This document shows positions 46,401 to 54,231 of a stretch of DNA of 64,000 nt, one piece after another; the stretch's first letter is position 1; the number at the start of each line of letters is the position of its first letter. The notes under the pieces were generated by a model, which saw nothing but the letters and a program-made list of their open reading frames with translations, did no database searches and was not told the origin of the DNA. The DNA is taken from contig DASZSV010000005.1 in the NCBI GenBank assembly GCA_035548495.1, positions 1 to 64,000 of the forward strand, written 5' to 3'. The DNA comes from CAILZL01 sp035548495 (GTDB taxonomy: Bacteria; Pseudomonadota; Gammaproteobacteria; Steroidobacterales; Steroidobacteraceae). A program made the translations under genes and the position numbers.

Positions 46401-46655
46401 GCTGCGGTTGAAGCCGGCTTTGTGCGTTTGCGTCCGGTATTGATGACGGCATTTGCAATGATCATCGGCATGGTGCCGATGGCACTGGGATTGGGCGAAG
46501 GCAGCGAGCAAAATGCACCGCTGGGCCGTGCGGTGATTGGCGGCTTGTTGTTCGCCACGTTTGCAACACTGATTTTTGTTCCGGTGGTATTTGCCATCGT
46601 TCATGGCCGGCGTCACACTGCTCCGGCGCACAGCGGAGACGCGTATGGAACCTGA
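43488..46655 (+). CDS. RND-family inner-membrane efflux transporter
   Basis: This 1055-residue protein has the AcrB/HAE1 plan: a first helix (NRPYTFIVLAIVIVLLGGF), large periplasmic porter loops, and helices 2-6 including the proton-relay motif GILVDDATVAIENI (paired Asp). The second half repeats this plan, with GALMCMG-type sequence (IGAIMCMGVATANSIL) near the end. It exports small hydrophobic substrates with a periplasmic adaptor and an outer-membrane duct. The adaptor gene follows with an 11-base overlap. This pump-first order and the lack of an outer-membrane factor gene imply that it borrows a TolC encoded elsewhere. Confidence 0.93.
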   Translation: MWIVRLALNRPYTFIVLAIVIVLLGGFTIARTATDIFPNINIPIISTIWSYGGLPPDEMATRVVSGAERSAQVTVNDVEHTESQSLNGIAVVKYFFQPQVNEELAYSQITGVSQTLLRQAPPGTTPPFVLAYNASSVPILQLALDSPTLSEAQLFDLANTVIRPGLTTVRGASMPFPSGGVQRQIQVDLDPAALRARGLSASDVSSAMGEQNLIIPAGVQKIGDTEYDIKLNSMPLKVEALNNIPIRTVNGVTTFVRDVANVRDGSGPQTNLARVNGHHSVLMTVLKTGSASTIDIIEHIKRLLPRIEAGLPDDLKINVMNDQSLFVRGAVNGVIREGILAAALTGLMILLFLGSWRSTLIITISIPLSVLTSIICLSALGETINIMTLGGLALAVGILVDDATVAIENINWHLEHGKDVESAILDGAQQIAVPALVSTLCICIVFVPMFLLTGVSKFLFVPLAEAVVFAMLASYVLSRTLVPTLAKYWLRLHVAEHLKASSNNIFIRIQHGFERRFTAFRSGYHDLLRSAMHHRWGLVMVFMVIGLTAVPLWPWLGRDFFPSVDGGEIKLHLRARSGTRIDETAQICDAVEDTVRQVIPANELQSIADNIGLPYSGINLSYSTSAPVGPGDADIFIALNKDHHPTENYVRQLRTRLQERFPSVSFAFLPADIVSQILNFGLPAPLDIQIVGRNADANREVARQLLVKLKQIPGAVDLRIQQPSDHPQLNVTVDRVNAATLGITQNDVATNLLISLSGSHQTAPTSWIDPKSGIQYNITVQAPQYRLNSIQDLAATPITGGNSHMQLLSNLASITRSTSPAVVSHYNALPVIDIYGSVSGTDLNSVATRIHALVQETEKELPKGSHIDVRGQIETMRTSFSGLAYGMIGAVLLIYLLIVVNFQSWLDPLIIISALPSAAAGMVWMLFVTHTTVSVPALIGAIMCMGVATANSILVVSFARERLNAGLNAAAAAVEAGFVRLRPVLMTAFAMIIGMVPMALGLGEGSEQNAPLGRAVIGGLLFATFATLIFVPVVFAIVHGRRHTAPAHSGDAYGT

Positions 46656-47820
46656 TCGTTCAAGCAACATTGAGCAGCCCTTGTCAGCCGCAATGATTCA
46701 TAAACTCAAAGTCAGCGGCATGGTTACTGCCGTTGTCATTGCCTGCATCATGGGCTGGGGCTTTTACAGCCGCACACTGGCGCAGGCAGCATTGAAAGCA
46801 CAAACGGAACAGAATGCCCTCACGATTGTAACCGTCACCAAACCCGAAGCACCCGGCGATCATGAAGACCTGGTATTGCCGGGCAATGTGCAGGCGTATA
46901 CCGAGGCCCCCATCTATGCACGCACCAGCGGCTATTTGAAACACTGGTATGTGGACATCGGTAAGAATGTCAAAGCCAATGAATTGCTTGCTGAACTCGA
47001 CACACCTGAAGTGGATGCAGAACTGCGTCAGGCCAAAGCCGACCTTGCCACAGCGGAAGCCAACAATAACTTGTCGCAGATGACGGCAACGCGCTGGAAA
47101 ACCCTGCTCGCCAGTGGCGCGGTGTCGAAGCAAGATGTGGATGACAAAGTCGGTGATGCCGAGGCAAAACAGGCAGAAGTAGAATCAGCGCGCGCCAATG
47201 TGTCGCGCCTTGAACAACTCGAATCGTTCAAACGCATCGTCGCACCATTCGATGGCGTCATCACTGCACGCGGCACCGATGTCGGTGCGTTGATCAACTC
47301 CGGCGCGGCCAATGGTCAGGAGTTGTTTCATATCGCCGCCATCAACAAATTGCGCGTGTATGTGCAAGTACCGCAAAGTTATGCATCAGGAATTCAGACC
47401 GGCACTGTTGCGCAACTTCACTTTGCCGATCATCCCGGTAAAACCTATACGGCAACGGTCGTCAATACCGCCAGGTCCATTGATGCTGCCAGCCGCACCC
47501 TGTTGACCGAACTGTCGGTGAACAATTCACATCACGAGTTGCTGCCGGGCGCCTATGCCGAGGTACATCTTGCTCCACATCTGAAAGTCAGCACACTGGA
47601 AGTTCCCGGCAATGCCCTGTTATTCCGTTCCGAAGGCATGTTGATTGCAACCGTGAATGCAAATCATCAGGTGGTGATGAAGAAGGTGCAGATCGGCCGT
47701 GACTTCGGCAAGCGTGTTGAAGTGCTGACCGGCATTGATCCCGATGATGTCATTGTGCTCAATCCATCGGACTCACTGCTGAATGGCGCCAAGGTACGCA
47801 TTGTGCAGGACAAGGGTTGA
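46645..47820 (+). CDS. RND efflux periplasmic adaptor subunit
   Basis: This 391-residue membrane-fusion protein has a short cytoplasmic tail, one transmembrane anchor (about 24-41) and no lipobox. The lipoyl halves are LPGNVQAYTEAPIYARTSGY and VAPFDGVITARGTDVG around a coiled-coil hairpin. The beta-barrel and membrane-proximal domains follow (LPGAYAEVHLAP; IGRDFGKRVEVLTGI). The ATG at 46645 has GGAG seven bases upstream and lies inside the end of the pump gene. It links the pump to an outer-membrane channel. Confidence 0.92.
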   Translation: MEPDRSSNIEQPLSAAMIHKLKVSGMVTAVVIACIMGWGFYSRTLAQAALKAQTEQNALTIVTVTKPEAPGDHEDLVLPGNVQAYTEAPIYARTSGYLKHWYVDIGKNVKANELLAELDTPEVDAELRQAKADLATAEANNNLSQMTATRWKTLLASGAVSKQDVDDKVGDAEAKQAEVESARANVSRLEQLESFKRIVAPFDGVITARGTDVGALINSGAANGQELFHIAAINKLRVYVQVPQSYASGIQTGTVAQLHFADHPGKTYTATVVNTARSIDAASRTLLTELSVNNSHHELLPGAYAEVHLAPHLKVSTLEVPGNALLFRSEGMLIATVNANHQVVMKKVQIGRDFGKRVEVLTGIDPDDVIVLNPSDSLLNGAKVRIVQDKG

Positions 47821-47972
47821 TCGCCGTCGAGCGATTCTCATCGTATCCTGCGACGGGAGTTTGCCGGTAAACTTCCGGACGCATTCATGGCAGTGACTTT
47901 TCCTCATTGCCGCCGATAGCCGTTGACGATACGCTCGGCTTGTCATCACGGTTGAGTATTCAATCGCAACAC

Positions 47973-49946
47973 ATGCTGTCACAGCAACACATCACTTCCT
48001 CAACGCCCATGGGCGCCACACTGATTGATGGCGGCGCCACCTTTCGCGCATGGGCGCCGCGTGCATTGCATGTCTATCTGAATGGAACCTTCAATGGCGT
48101 GCAGCACAACGGACAACAGGCTGATCTTGAATTGCGGAAAGACAGCAATGGCTACTGGAGTGGTTTTCTCGCCGGTGTGACCGATGGCGATATCTACAAA
48201 TTTTTTGTTGTTGGCACCGGCTCAAGCGGTTACAAACGCGATCCCTATGCACGTGAAATTGCACGTGATGCCGCGTTTCCGGAATGCGGTTGCATCATCC
48301 GTTCCGCGAATGCCTATCCCTGGCATGATGCTGCATTTGTCACGCCGGATTTTTCCAACATGATTGTGTATCAACTGCATGTTGGCACCTACGCGACTGC
48401 AACAACCGGCGCCACCGGCACTTTCCTGGACGTCATCGGCAAGATTGAATATCTCAGCTCACTGGGCATCAATGTGTTGCAGCCGTTGCCCGTGGATGAA
48501 ATGGAAACAACACCCTCCATGGGATACAACGGTGCTGATTATTTTTCTCCCGACATTCCGTATGTGGTGTATGACCAGAATGTATTGAGGTCACATCTCG
48601 ACTCCATCAATCGTTTGCTCAATGCCAAGGGTCATCCATCAATGCAATTGCAGGACATCGCAACCGGACCTGCGCAACTCAAGGCATTGGTTGACCTGTG
48701 TCACGTCTACGGAATCGCGGTCACTTTTGATGTCGTATACAACCACGCGGGCGGCTTTGATGATGATGACGGCAGTTTGTACTACTGGGATCGCGCACCC
48801 AACACCGGCGACAACAATCAAAGCCTGTATTTCACTGATCAGGATCGCGGCACCGGCGGATTGTCATTCGCATTGTGGAACCGCGATGTGCGGCAATTTC
48901 TGATCAACAGCGCACGTTTTTATGTGGAAGAATTTCATGCCGATGGTTTCCGTTATGACGAGATCAGCGGATTACTGTCGATGAACAGGGATTCCGGCTG
49001 GCGTTTCTGTTGCGACCTCACCGATACCATGCGCTTCGTCAAGCCGCGCTTGTTGCAGAACGCGGAATACTGGCCGTTTGAATTCAATGACTATCCGCGG
49101 CCATCGTCGCTCATTCTCACCAGTACTGCGAATGGCGGTGCAGGCTTCGATGTATTACAACATGATGGCCTGCGCAATGCGGTACGCAACGCCATCACAC
49201 AGAGTGCTTATGGACAAGATTCAAATGTGGACATGGAGACAATCGCGCACAATTTGTCTCCCGTTGGGTTGACACATGGATGGCAGGCAGTGACCTGCAT
49301 CGAAAATCATGACATTGTCAAGATTGGCACGGAACAACGCATTGCGATGCTGGCCGATGGCAGCAACCCGCGTTCGTGGTATGCGCGCAGCCGCTCACGC
49401 GTGGCCGGCGGTTTGTTGCTCACCGCTCCCGGCATTCCGCAATTGTTCATGGGACAGGAATTTCTTGCCGAGCAGCAATGGAACTGGGATCCACAGTCAT
49501 CCGTAAATCTGATTCAATGGAATCCGGTCATGTCCGGCAGTGACACCGCGATGGTGAATCATCTGCGCTTCATGCAGGACTTGATTCGCCTGCGATGGAT
49601 GCAGCCTGCGCTGCGCAGCGACAACATCAATGTATTTCATGTCAACAACCAGAATCGCGTGATTGCCTTTCATCGCTGGCTTGAAGACACCGGCCGTGAT
49701 GTGATTGTCGCTGCCACGCTGGCTGAAACGACCTGGTACAACTATGCCATCGGCCTTCCTTTTCCCGGCCGCTGGCTGGAAATGTTCAACAGCGATGTGT
49801 ACGACAACTGGGTCAATCCTCAAGTCGCAGGTAACGGCGGTGAGATATTTGCCTGCCATGGACCGCTGCATGGCTTTGATGCATCTGCCAACATCGTGAT
49901 TCCGGCCAATGGCTTTGTGGTGTTTGCCAGAGAACCCGGCGGGTAA
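47973..49946 (+). CDS. GH13-family alpha-glucan enzyme with CBM48 domain (branching-enzyme-like)
   Basis: This protein has about 657 residues. An N-terminal CBM48 sandwich (TFRAWAPRALHVYLNG ... KRDPYAREI) precedes the GH13 barrel. Conserved regions are VTFDVVYNHAGG (I), FHADGFRYDEIS (II, nucleophile Asp), LLQNAEYW (III, acid/base Glu) and CIENHD (IV). FMGQEFLAEQQWNWD resembles glucan branching and maltooligosyltrehalose trehalohydrolase enzymes. There is no signal peptide. The exact activity is open. The start is uncertain: ATG at 47973, with a TTG at 47907 upstream and another ATG 12 codons later, none with a strong ribosome-binding site. Confidence 0.85.
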   Translation: MLSQQHITSSTPMGATLIDGGATFRAWAPRALHVYLNGTFNGVQHNGQQADLELRKDSNGYWSGFLAGVTDGDIYKFFVVGTGSSGYKRDPYAREIARDAAFPECGCIIRSANAYPWHDAAFVTPDFSNMIVYQLHVGTYATATTGATGTFLDVIGKIEYLSSLGINVLQPLPVDEMETTPSMGYNGADYFSPDIPYVVYDQNVLRSHLDSINRLLNAKGHPSMQLQDIATGPAQLKALVDLCHVYGIAVTFDVVYNHAGGFDDDDGSLYYWDRAPNTGDNNQSLYFTDQDRGTGGLSFALWNRDVRQFLINSARFYVEEFHADGFRYDEISGLLSMNRDSGWRFCCDLTDTMRFVKPRLLQNAEYWPFEFNDYPRPSSLILTSTANGGAGFDVLQHDGLRNAVRNAITQSAYGQDSNVDMETIAHNLSPVGLTHGWQAVTCIENHDIVKIGTEQRIAMLADGSNPRSWYARSRSRVAGGLLLTAPGIPQLFMGQEFLAEQQWNWDPQSSVNLIQWNPVMSGSDTAMVNHLRFMQDLIRLRWMQPALRSDNINVFHVNNQNRVIAFHRWLEDTGRDVIVAATLAETTWYNYAIGLPFPGRWLEMFNSDVYDNWVNPQVAGNGGEIFACHGPLHGFDASANIVIPANGFVVFAREPGG

Positions 49947-49988
49947 CGCAGCTTGTACAGGCCTTCATCTTGCTGCTACGCTTGATGA

Positions 49989-50771
49989 ATGCTCATCAAC
50001 AATCCCTCTCACCAACAAGATGCCGTTGCGCTAAGCGTTCAGCACATCGGCAAACGCTATGCTGACATCAACGCCGTAGACAATGTTTCATTTGCCATAC
50101 GTCATCGTGAAATTGTCGGCCTGCTTGGACCTAATGGCGCGGGAAAAACCACCATCATCAACATGATTCTCGGTGTGCTCGAACCCAGCGCGGGCAATAT
50201 TCAAATCGAAGGTTTTGATATTCGTTCACAACGTGCTTCTGCACTGGCACATACCAACTTTGCCGCCGTGTATGCCACACTTCCCGGCAATCTTTCTGTG
50301 GAGGAAAACCTGCGCGTCTTCGGTTTGATCTATGGCGTGCGGCATCTGCAGCAACGCATTGATGAACTGTTGCAGCAATTCGATCTTGTGCATTTCCGTC
50401 ACACCAAGTGCGGCGTATTGTCATCAGGTGAACAAACCCGTGTCAGCCTTGCCAAGGCATTGCTCAACAATCCCAGCCTGTTGTTGCTCGATGAACCAAC
50501 GGCGTCGATTGATCCGTCCGCCGCCAAAACCATCAGAGAAAGCATTCGCGAACTGACGGTAAAGAATCATTGCGGCATTCTCTGGACCTCGCACAACATG
50601 TACGAAGTGGAAGCCGTGTGTGATCGTGTATTGTTTCTGTCTCATGGACGCATTCTGCTGGAAGGCGATCCGCGCACATTGCCGCAACAACATGGCGCCG
50701 CAACGCTTGAACAACTGTTCATTGATATTGCGCGTGAACCCCTATCCTATTCGCAAGGAGCAACAACATGA
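49989..50771 (+). CDS. ABC transporter ATP-binding protein (ABC-2 type exporter)
   Basis: This 260-residue ATPase has Walker A LGPNGAGKTT, Walker B LLLLDEPTAS and the H-loop WTSHN. The signature motif is the variant LSSGEQTRVSLAKAL instead of LSGGQ, and a Q-loop glutamine is not obvious. It is the energy unit of an ABC-2 exporter of unknown substrate. Its stop overlaps the permease start (ATGA). The long N-terminal tail before VQHIGKRY is unconserved. Confidence 0.92.
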   Translation: MLINNPSHQQDAVALSVQHIGKRYADINAVDNVSFAIRHREIVGLLGPNGAGKTTIINMILGVLEPSAGNIQIEGFDIRSQRASALAHTNFAAVYATLPGNLSVEENLRVFGLIYGVRHLQQRIDELLQQFDLVHFRHTKCGVLSSGEQTRVSLAKALLNNPSLLLLDEPTASIDPSAAKTIRESIRELTVKNHCGILWTSHNMYEVEAVCDRVLFLSHGRILLEGDPRTLPQQHGAATLEQLFIDIAREPLSYSQGATT

Positions 50772-51571
50772 AGTGGCGGCCGGTTGCAGCCATCGTGCTG
50801 CGTCAATGGTACCTGATGCGCGGCAGCCCGACACGTGTTCTGCCTATCTTTGCCTGGGTCACCATTGACATTGTGCTGTGGGGTTTTATCACTCGCTACC
50901 TCAATACATTCACCAATGGCGGCATCAATTTTGTGCCGCGTTTGCTGGGCGCCGTGCTGTTCTGGGATTTTTTCACGCGCGTGATGCAGGGCGTCACCAC
51001 CGCATTTCTTGAAGACATCTGGTCACGCAACTTTCTCAACATTTTTGCGACACCCATGTCGACTACCGAGTATGTCAGTGGTCTGGTGATCACCAGCATT
51101 GTGACCGGCTTGATCGGTTTGACTATCATGCTGGCGCTGGCGACCGGTGTGTTTGGCCTGAATTTTCTGTCGTATGGATTGACGTTGATTCCTTTCTTGA
51201 TGACGTTGTTCCTGTTTGGCATCGCATTGGGTGTGATTGCCAGCGCCATGGTGTTGCGCCTTGGTCCCGCATCCGAATGGCTGGTATGGCCCATGCCCGC
51301 CTTGCTTGCGCCGTTCGCGGGTGTGTTCTACCCATTATCAACGTTGCCATCATGGATGCAGGCGATTGCGCACCTGCTGCCACCGTCTTACATGTTTGAA
51401 GGCATGCGCGCTGTCGTCAATGGCAAATCATTTGCTGCAAGCGGGTTGGTCATCGGACTGTTGATGTCCGTGGTGTACGTGATTCTTGCCGCTTGGTGCT
51501 TTCAGTGGATTTATCGTTACACCGTACGCAGCGGATTGCTGGCGCGCTATAGCGCGGAGAGTACGGGTTAA
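50768..51571 (+). CDS. ABC-2 type permease (YadH-like)
   Basis: This 267-residue protein has six hydrophobic helices of the ABC-2 membrane family. GAVLFWDFFTRVMQGVTTAF and the late block FPLSTLP-type sequence (FYPLSTLPSWMQAIAHLLP) are typical. It pairs with the overlapping ATPase gene to form a half-size exporter. The substrate may be a lipid, polysaccharide or drug and cannot be told from the sequence. Confidence 0.9.
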   Translation: MKWRPVAAIVLRQWYLMRGSPTRVLPIFAWVTIDIVLWGFITRYLNTFTNGGINFVPRLLGAVLFWDFFTRVMQGVTTAFLEDIWSRNFLNIFATPMSTTEYVSGLVITSIVTGLIGLTIMLALATGVFGLNFLSYGLTLIPFLMTLFLFGIALGVIASAMVLRLGPASEWLVWPMPALLAPFAGVFYPLSTLPSWMQAIAHLLPPSYMFEGMRAVVNGKSFAASGLVIGLLMSVVYVILAAWCFQWIYRYTVRSGLLARYSAESTG

Positions 51572-51585
51572 AATAAAACCAACTC

Positions 51586-52143
51586 TCAGTCAACTTGAAT
51601 AACGCATTGATCATTTACCCATACACCATTTCTCGCCTGGCATTTTTTAGCTTTCTCAAATTCACTTTCAGGAACAGCGGCGGGAACTAAGGTGGATTTA
51701 GATAATAATTTCTTACCTTCAAATCCTTTCAACATCTTATCCATTACCGGAATCATTTTGCTTTCAGCACTTGACCATTTTCCAAAATCAAAACCACCCT
51801 TATTACGCAGATGATAGACAGCACGACCAACTTCTTCACCATCACGTCTGACCACAACTTCCGCGTCAGTCAAGTAAACAGCAATATCCCAACTCCAATG
51901 TGCGACATAGGAGACTGTATATTCGCACTCCCGTGGTGGTCGTCCTTGGTACCGCTCCGTCGCTATGCCGTGGTCATTGAACAACTTCTCTAACAATGGG
52001 AGAAAACCAGTCGGCTTTACTGCATCATTAACTTGAATGCAGGCAAGATTAATATCGTGAGTAGTACGGTCAACTGGTTTGACGGTTACTACAGTACAAG
52101 CTCCGATTAGGGCACCTAGTAGAATCAATCCTAGTTTACGCAT
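51586..52143 (-). CDS. Putative lipoprotein, unknown function
   Basis: This 185-residue protein has a lipoprotein signal (MRKLGLILLGALIGAC, lipobox LIGAC with Cys16), so it should be anchored to a membrane by lipid. The mature part has scattered Cys (ACIQV, RECEYT) and ends with CQARNGVWVNDQCVIQ, suggesting a disulfide-closed C-terminal knuckle. The middle segment VAHWSWDIAVYLTDAEV...GEEVGRAVYHL looks beta-rich. I do not recognise its function. Its base composition is visibly more AT-rich than its neighbours, hinting at recent acquisition. Confidence 0.75.
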   Translation of the reverse strand: MRKLGLILLGALIGACTVVTVKPVDRTTHDINLACIQVNDAVKPTGFLPLLEKLFNDHGIATERYQGRPPRECEYTVSYVAHWSWDIAVYLTDAEVVVRRDGEEVGRAVYHLRNKGGFDFGKWSSAESKMIPVMDKMLKGFEGKKLLSKSTLVPAAVPESEFEKAKKCQARNGVWVNDQCVIQVD

Positions 52144-52330
52144 ATTATGCCTACCCGCTTATTTTAAATGTAACTGCTGACTTATATTACAGATTCCTGA
52201 AGATACCGACGACTCAGCGATGGCGGAAGTCGTAAAATACTTACGTAACAGCACAAGCACTTAAAAGTAGTGGCAGGACACACGGCCTCGAACCCGCAAC
52301 AGCGCACAGTGTGTAGATTATGCCTTTGGC

Positions 52331-52873
52331 TCAACTATCTTGTCCGGACAACTGCACCTGAAGCATCCCGAACATCAGCATCCAGGCAGTGAGTACTGCC
52401 CGGACAATCTTAAGAACACAGGACGCAGCCACGAGATACAGACTCCAGTCATGAAGCCTGAAGGCGGCAACACCTCCGGCAATGCCAACAAGGTAGGCCA
52501 AGGTAATTGTCAGCAGCAAGCCCGCCGGGAAATCGCCGCGATGACTGATCGTGATGTGCTTGTTGAAGTATTTATAGGTAAACCCCAGTGGCCCCTGCAA
52601 CCCGAAGAGGTTGATGGCGATCAATTCAGCGCCAACAAAGGATAACGGCTGTGGAGCAAGAATCACTGCCGACTCAACCAGTACCACAAGAAGGTGAATG
52701 GTGTTGTAGCGGGCTCCGTCTATGATTGCGCGTATGTTGTAGTCGGCGCGTTTTCTGATCTTGTCGAGATGCAACGACATGACGATGAACAACAGCCCAA
52801 CAAGGGCTCCCGCCGAAGTGCCAATCATGAGAAACAGATCGTGCCACAGCTCAGGCTTGTATGTGGATTCCAT
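52331..52873 (-). CDS. Small integral membrane protein, unknown function
   Basis: This 180-residue protein has four to five transmembrane helices (GTSAGALVGLLFIVMSLHL; LLVVLVESAVILAPQPL; GLLLTITLAYLVGIAGGVAAF; LVAASCVLKIVRAVLTAWML). The pattern of a short N-terminal amphipathic segment (YKPELWHDLFLMIG) then helix is common in uncharacterised stand-alone bacterial membrane proteins. There is no operon partner: a 187-base gap separates it from the lipoprotein gene, and about 210 bases from tRNA-Lys. Confidence 0.65.
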   Translation of the reverse strand: MESTYKPELWHDLFLMIGTSAGALVGLLFIVMSLHLDKIRKRADYNIRAIIDGARYNTIHLLVVLVESAVILAPQPLSFVGAELIAINLFGLQGPLGFTYKYFNKHITISHRGDFPAGLLLTITLAYLVGIAGGVAAFRLHDWSLYLVAASCVLKIVRAVLTAWMLMFGMLQVQLSGQDS

Positions 52874-53085
52874 ATGGTTGCTCTCTGGTTCAAGAGACTA
52901 TACCGGCAACATCTAAAGAACGGCTACCGTAGTTGGCTGCCAGTTCTACAGCCATCAATTGGCCAGTTCGTCGACACCAGGTAAATGTATGCCATGAGCG
53001 CACGGGAGAGCAACGATTCGTTTTCATGTCGTTGATGAGAAAACACCCTTTAGTGGGTATTGCCGGACTTTACTGAAGACTGGGT

Positions 53086-53161
53086 TGGTGGGCTGCCTGG
53101 GACTCGAACCCAGAACCAAGAGATTAAGAGTCTCCTGCTCTACCAATTGAGCTAACAGCCC
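53086..53161 (-). tRNA. tRNA-Lys (anticodon CTT)
   Basis: Read on the minus strand, GGGCTGT...GCAGCCC forms the acceptor stem. The anticodon loop CTCTTAA gives CTT (AAG codon), the T-arm has GGGTTCGAGTCCC, and CCA is encoded at 53088-53086. It is the last tRNA of the minus-strand cluster. Unlike tRNA-His, -Pro and -Leu it is not followed by the two-hairpin repeat. Confidence 0.97.
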
Positions 53162-53276
53162 TTCGCAAGAAGGTGACGATCTTGATGTCGTCTGCATCCA
53201 GTCATTCTACCTGTTCTTTCGTCTTGAAAGAAGAAAGTAAAACAGATCAATCTCTTTCAAGCCAAAGGAAAAATCC

Positions 53277-53355
53277 TCTATCGAAAGAGAGCAAGCAGTC
53301 GCTACGCTCCCTCCCTGATTTCATTTACTTTTTCTTTGCCAATCAAAAGAAAAAG
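53277..53355 (-). repeat. tRNA-trailing two-hairpin repeat, copy 4
   Basis: On the minus strand: CTTTTTCTTT/AAAGAAAAAG stem (53355-53328), TAAATGAAATCAGGGA, an imperfect GGAGCGTAGCGACTGC hairpin, and TTGCTCTCTTTCGATAG. It is tandem with copy 3 and shares its orientation. Confidence 0.75.
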
Positions 53356-53365
53356 ATAAATCCCT

Positions 53366-53445
53366 TATCGAAAGAGAGCAAGCGGTCGCTACGCTCCCTC
53401 CCTGATCTACTACTTCTTTCTTTGCCAAATCAAAGAAAGAAGTAG
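53366..53445 (-). repeat. tRNA-trailing two-hairpin repeat, copy 3
   Basis: A perfect 15-base stem CTACTTCTTTCTTTG / CAAAGAAAGAAGTAG (53445-53410), then TAGATCAGGGAG, then GGAGCGTAGCGACCGC and TTGCTCTCTTTCGATA. It begins 14 bases beyond the tRNA-His CCA, in tRNA orientation. Confidence 0.75.
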
Positions 53446-53459
53446 CAAGAAAGAAAATT

Positions 53460-53536
53460 TGGGGTGGACGATGGGACTCGAACCCACGACGGCCGGAATC
53501 ACAATCCGGGGCTCTACCAACTGAGCTACGTCCACC
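53460..53536 (-). tRNA. tRNA-His (anticodon GTG)
   Basis: On the minus strand the gene encodes the extra 5' G(-1) opposite C73 expected for histidine tRNA, acceptor GTGGACG/CGTCCAC, anticodon loop TTGTGAT (GTG), T-arm GGGTTCGAGTCCC, and CCA at 53462-53460. It is a substrate for queuosine modification by the Tgt/QueA enzymes encoded in this window. Confidence 0.97.
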
Positions 53537-53648
53537 ATCGTGCGTTTTCTTTTTACATTGATCGCGCCCCACGAGGAAAGCACAATCAACCAGAAACCAA
53601 ATCATCAAACGTCTCGCGTTGCTTTAACTGCAACACGAAATATAAACC

Positions 53649-53683
53649 CGTTCATCCTGAGCTTGTCGAAGGATTCCTTCGAC
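53649..53683. repeat. REP-like element with 17-base palindrome
   Basis: The sequence CGTTCATCCTGAGCTTGTCG followed by TCGAAGGA-T-TCCTTCGA is the widespread intergenic element whose chance translations read as PELVEG or LSLSKD. It lies between tRNA-His and tRNA-Arg. The rest of 53537-53757 shows nothing I can name. Confidence 0.7.
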
Positions 53684-53757
53684 TTCCATCATTGGCTCGC
53701 AGCTTCTCGTACTGCGTGCGTCGCGCATGTCCTGCAACTGCAAGACTCATAAGCCGG

Positions 53758-53776
53758 TGGCGCGTCCGGCAGGATT
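53758..53776 (-). pseudogene. 3' tRNA relic (T-arm end, acceptor strand and CCA)
   Basis: Read on the minus strand it is AATCCTGC CGGACGC G CCA: the 3' side of a T-arm, a seven-base acceptor strand, discriminator and CCA. It matches the 3' end of the intact tRNA-Arg at 53888-53964 except for one acceptor base. Upstream homology stops inside the T-loop. Its acceptor strand is exactly complementary to the 5' relic at 54072-54107. Confidence 0.7.
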
Positions 53777-53887
53777 ACTCCGTACCTCCATGTACTTCGC
53801 GCTTCGGGCCAACCTTCGGTTGTTCAAATTTGGTCCACACAAATTTGTCGAACCTGCTCGCAGCTTCTTCATCCCGCGGCGCGCGGT

Positions 53888-53964
53888 TGGCGCGCCCGGC
53901 AGGATTCGAACCTGCGACCCTCGGCTTAGAAGGCCGATGCTCTATCCAACTGAGCTACGGGCGC
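53888..53964 (-). tRNA. tRNA-Arg (anticodon TCT)
   Basis: Acceptor GCGCCCG/CGGGCGC, anticodon loop CTTCTAA between TCGGC and GCCGA (TCT, AGA codon), T-arm GCAGGTTCGAATCCTGC, discriminator G and encoded CCA at 53890-53888. It is flanked on both sides by half-tRNA relics. Confidence 0.97.
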
Positions 53965-54044
53965 ATTAACCCGAACCGAGCACTTCGCATACATCCCTGT
54001 AGCGTGATTCCAGCCCAACCTTCCATGGTTGGTCGTTCGCGCGG

Positions 54045-54071
54045 TTCAAAGACACGTTAAGTGTCTTTGAA
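54045..54071. other. Perfect 11-bp hairpin abutting a tRNA relic
   Basis: TTCAAAGACAC and GTGTCTTTGAA pair perfectly around GTTAA. It begins exactly where tRNA similarity of the 5' relic ends. A second, smaller hairpin (CCAACC/GGTTGG, about 54017-54034) lies next to it. There is no T-tract, so it is not a standard terminator. Confidence 0.6.
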
Positions 54072-54107
54072 GAATCATCCGCGCTCACCCACCTGAGCTA
54101 CGGACGC
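54072..54107 (-). pseudogene. 5' tRNA relic (acceptor strand and D-arm)
   Basis: On the minus strand GCGTCCG, TA, then a perfect D-arm GCTC-AGGTGGGT-GAGC and a few bases resembling an anticodon stem, after which the sequence runs into the 54045-54071 hairpin. No T-arm or 3' acceptor follows directly, so the gene is broken. Its acceptor strand is complementary at seven of seven positions to the 3' relic at 53762-53768. Confidence 0.7.
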
Positions 54108-54231
54108 ATGCAAACCGATTATCAATTCACCTTGTCGTTCTTGATAATCAAGAAGCAAGATTCAAAAGCAAATCCTTTGGTGTGCCTTTTTCTTGTCCAA
54201 TCAAGAAAGAGAAAAGCACCAGCATCAACCC

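Noticed and set aside
52270..52330. tRNA-like T-loop (CCTCGAACCCGC, reverse GGTTCGAGG)
   Set aside because: The arms around it do not pair as a T-stem and no acceptor or anticodon arm can be found nearby.
53045..53058. Terminator of the tRNA cluster (ACCC/GGGT hairpin followed by GTTTTC on the minus strand)
   Set aside because: The stem is only four base pairs, too weak to support.
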